Below are positions 62,820 through 64,000 of a stretch of 64,000 nt of DNA, one piece after another. The stretch covers positions 4,340,001 through 4,404,000 of the forward strand of contig OZ244818.1 of assembly GCA_965220285.1 (NCBI GenBank), in the 5' to 3' direction. Position 1 is the first letter of the stretch. Each line of letters begins with the position of its first letter. The notes beneath the pieces were generated by a model. The model made no database searches. It saw only the letters and a program-made list of their open reading frames with translations, and was not told where the DNA came from. The position numbers and the translations under genes are program-made. This stretch comes from Bin5 sp009843665 (GTDB lineage Bacteria > Chloroflexota > Anaerolineae > Caldilineales > Caldilineaceae).

Positions 62820-63500
62820 TCACTCGGTGGATTCCGATTGCTCCGTTTCTCGATTCGCCTCCGCAAGGTTTTCAGCATCAACATCCTTGATAACCGCCGC
62901 GATGTCGCCGCCAGCGTTCGTCGAACCTGCGGACAGTGCCTCGAGTAGGCTTCCGTCATCCGACAGTGAGGGCAAAGGCCTGGGTGGCGAGGGGCGTCCG
63001 TTGCTGGGCTGAAGACTCAACTGCCAGTAACCCACGTCGTGCCACGCCCCCATCTTGTAGCCCACCCGACTAAAGATCCCCACGCTCGTGAAGCCAAAGG
63101 ACTCGTGAAAGCCCACGCTGGCCTCGTTAGGCAGCGTGATTCCGGCGAAAGCGCGCACGAAGCCCTGCAAGCGCAGGATAGCAAAGAGCGCTTCGTACAG
63201 TGCCCGACCCACGCCAATTCGTCTGGCTCGCGCATGGACATAGACCGAGACATTGACCGACCACTGGTAAGCGGCCCGCTCACTGTGCCCGCCGGCATAG
63301 GCATAGCCCAGCAGACTCTCCTGAGCCGTGCAAACAAGCCAGGGGTAGCGGGTCATTGTCTTCCCTACCCGAGCGCCAATCTCTTCTTCAGACGGCGGCA
63401 CAATCTCGAAAGAAATTGGCGTTTCGCGTACAACCGGCGCATAGATCGCCCGTATGCCTGCCGCGTCCTGCTGCGTTGCCAGTCTGAGGTGGGTACCCAT
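62820..63500 (-). CDS. GNAT family N-acetyltransferase (phosphinothricin acetyltransferase-like)
   Basis: A 226-residue protein. The acetyl-CoA loop RRIGVGRALYEAL near residue 92, LRLATQQDAAGIRAIYAPVV at the start and NEASVGFHESFGF near 123 followed by YKMGAWHDVGYWQ are typical of phosphinothricin/methionine-sulfoximine-type acetyltransferases. About 55 residues after the domain are Ser/Pro/Asp rich with no recognised motif. ATG 63500 is preferred to ATG 63545 or the frame start at 63578, because a terminator hairpin for the upstream gene ends at 63547. Substrate unknown. Confidence 0.88.
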   Translation of the reverse strand: MGTHLRLATQQDAAGIRAIYAPVVRETPISFEIVPPSEEEIGARVGKTMTRYPWLVCTAQESLLGYAYAGGHSERAAYQWSVNVSVYVHARARRIGVGRALYEALFAILRLQGFVRAFAGITLPNEASVGFHESFGFTSVGIFSRVGYKMGAWHDVGYWQLSLQPSNGRPSPPRPLPSLSDDGSLLEALSAGSTNAGGDIAAVIKDVDAENLAEANRETEQSESTE

Positions 63501-63546
63501 GTACACTGTTCCACTGCGCGGGCGTACTGAATCGCCCGTTTCCATT

Positions 63547-63586
63547 TGAAACAGAAAGCCGCCTCCAGGTAACGACAAGAGGCGGC
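63547..63586 (-). terminator. Intrinsic terminator after the RRM protein gene
   Basis: On the minus strand GCCGCCTC (63586-63579) pairs with GAGGCGGC (63565-63558) around a 13-base loop, followed by TTTCTGTTTC. It is 39 bases past the RRM stop at 63626. Confidence 0.6.
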
Positions 63587-63625
63587 GAATCCGCTATGGA
63601 TAGAGGAATGACTTTGGGCTGGTGA

Positions 63626-63925
63626 CTACCACCGACCGCTGCCGCGGTCTCGATACCCTCCACCCTGACCACCGCGGTCCTCCCGCGGCCGGGCCTCATT
63701 TACCCGCAGCGTGCGCCCACCCATCTCCTGGTCGTTCAGAGCCTCGATCGCTGCTTCAGCCGCATCGTCCTCCATCTCAACGAAACAAAATCCACGAAAT
63801 CGACCGGTTTCCCTGTCGGTGATCATTGCCACGCTGATGATCTCTCCGTGCTGGGAAAACAGATCCCGGACCTCCTCCTCGGTCGCCGAGTAGGGCAAAT
63901 TGCCCACATAAATACGCTTGGTCAT
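63626..63925 (-). CDS. RNA-binding protein with a single RRM domain
   Basis: A 99-residue protein with one RRM (about residues 3-78). RNP2 IYVGNL is at 5-10 and RNP1 RGFCFVEM near 44-51, with the aromatic residues that stack on RNA. A short Gly/Arg-rich tail (RGGQGGGYRDRGSGRW) follows. Such proteins are common in Cyanobacteria and Chloroflexota and often cold-induced. It is monocistronic, ending in an intrinsic terminator. The remaining bases 63926-64000 hold nothing recognised. Confidence 0.95.
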   Translation of the reverse strand: MTKRIYVGNLPYSATEEEVRDLFSQHGEIISVAMITDRETGRFRGFCFVEMEDDAAEAAIEALNDQEMGGRTLRVNEARPREDRGGQGGGYRDRGSGRW

Positions 63926-64000
63926 TTGACTTGCTCCCTGACCCGTGCTCCACCCGCATGCGTACCGCGTAACCGTCCCGGTCTATTTTGAAGTCTGGAG

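Overview
The window looks like a stretch of a GC-rich bacterial chromosome, most likely from a Chloroflexota bacterium (Anaerolineae/Caldilineales-like). This is inferred from protein style and gene content: a degenerate MutL/GlmL-family protein, a secreted LysM-PA14 protein with tryptophan-rich repeats, many Gfo/Idh/MocA and phytanoyl-CoA dioxygenase-like enzymes, and GatC/GatA placed apart from GatB. No rRNA, tRNA, CRISPR array, prophage or insertion sequence was found. About 52 protein genes were recognised.

Layout. 1-4564 (+): the end of an oligopeptide ABC transporter operon (permease and two ATPases) followed by a beta-propeller protein resembling oligogalacturonate lyase. 4748-12138 (-): a tightly packed operon of membrane and cytoplasmic proteins of unknown role (zinc-ribbon membrane protein, polytopic membrane proteins, degenerate MutL-like protein), followed by an ATPase fused to an OmpR-type DNA-binding domain and a small PH-like membrane protein. 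12346-18064 (+): a sugar or polyol catabolism group (TIM-barrel isomerase, SDR epimerase, two Gfo/Idh/MocA oxidoreductases, Fe(II)/2OG dioxygenase) with an orphan VapB-type antitoxin in its middle. 18097-26265: a MurJ flippase, the LysM-PA14 repeat protein, a DUF2905 protein, a methyltransferase, an acyl-CoA dehydrogenase and an SDR. 26266-30864: an AAC(3)-like acetyltransferase, then gatC-gatA behind a leader with mutually exclusive hairpins, and an aminotransferase. 30939-35501: a lipoprotein subtilase, an N-acyl-D-amino-acid deacylase-like amidohydrolase and a lone tyrosine recombinase. 35539-40056 (-): a surface-glycan group (two GT2 glycosyltransferases, an Ig-like lipoprotein, a DegT aminotransferase). 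40261-43667: a Gfo/Idh/MocA enzyme, a TIM-barrel isomerase, an NmrA-like protein and a Uma2 nuclease-like protein.

43770-62702 is dominated by nitrogen-heterocycle metabolism. An NMT1/THI5-like ABC importer (ATPase, permease, binding protein) is followed by a sulfatase on the other strand. After that comes a run of eleven minus-strand genes from 62702 down to 49153: FdrA, DUF1116, cyclase/kynurenine-formamidase-like hydrolase, three-subunit molybdenum hydroxylase with a polytopic membrane protein inside it, nucleotidyltransferase, beta-ureidopropionase-like amidase, dihydropyrimidinase and a second ABC permease. Several junctions are 4-base stop/start overlaps. The set suggests uptake of a pyrimidine-, hydantoin- or purine-like ring, hydroxylation by the molybdoenzyme, ring opening by the cyclic amidase, removal of the carbamoyl group, and carbamoyl handling by the FdrA/DUF1116 pair. 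The window closes with a GNAT acetyltransferase and an RRM RNA-binding protein (both -).

The points most worth a second look are the MutL-like membrane operon, the gatCA leader, the FdrA/DUF1116/molybdoenzyme/dihydropyrimidinase run with its embedded membrane protein, the triple-repeat LysM-PA14 protein, and a perfect 57-base repeat present twice, 21 kb apart.
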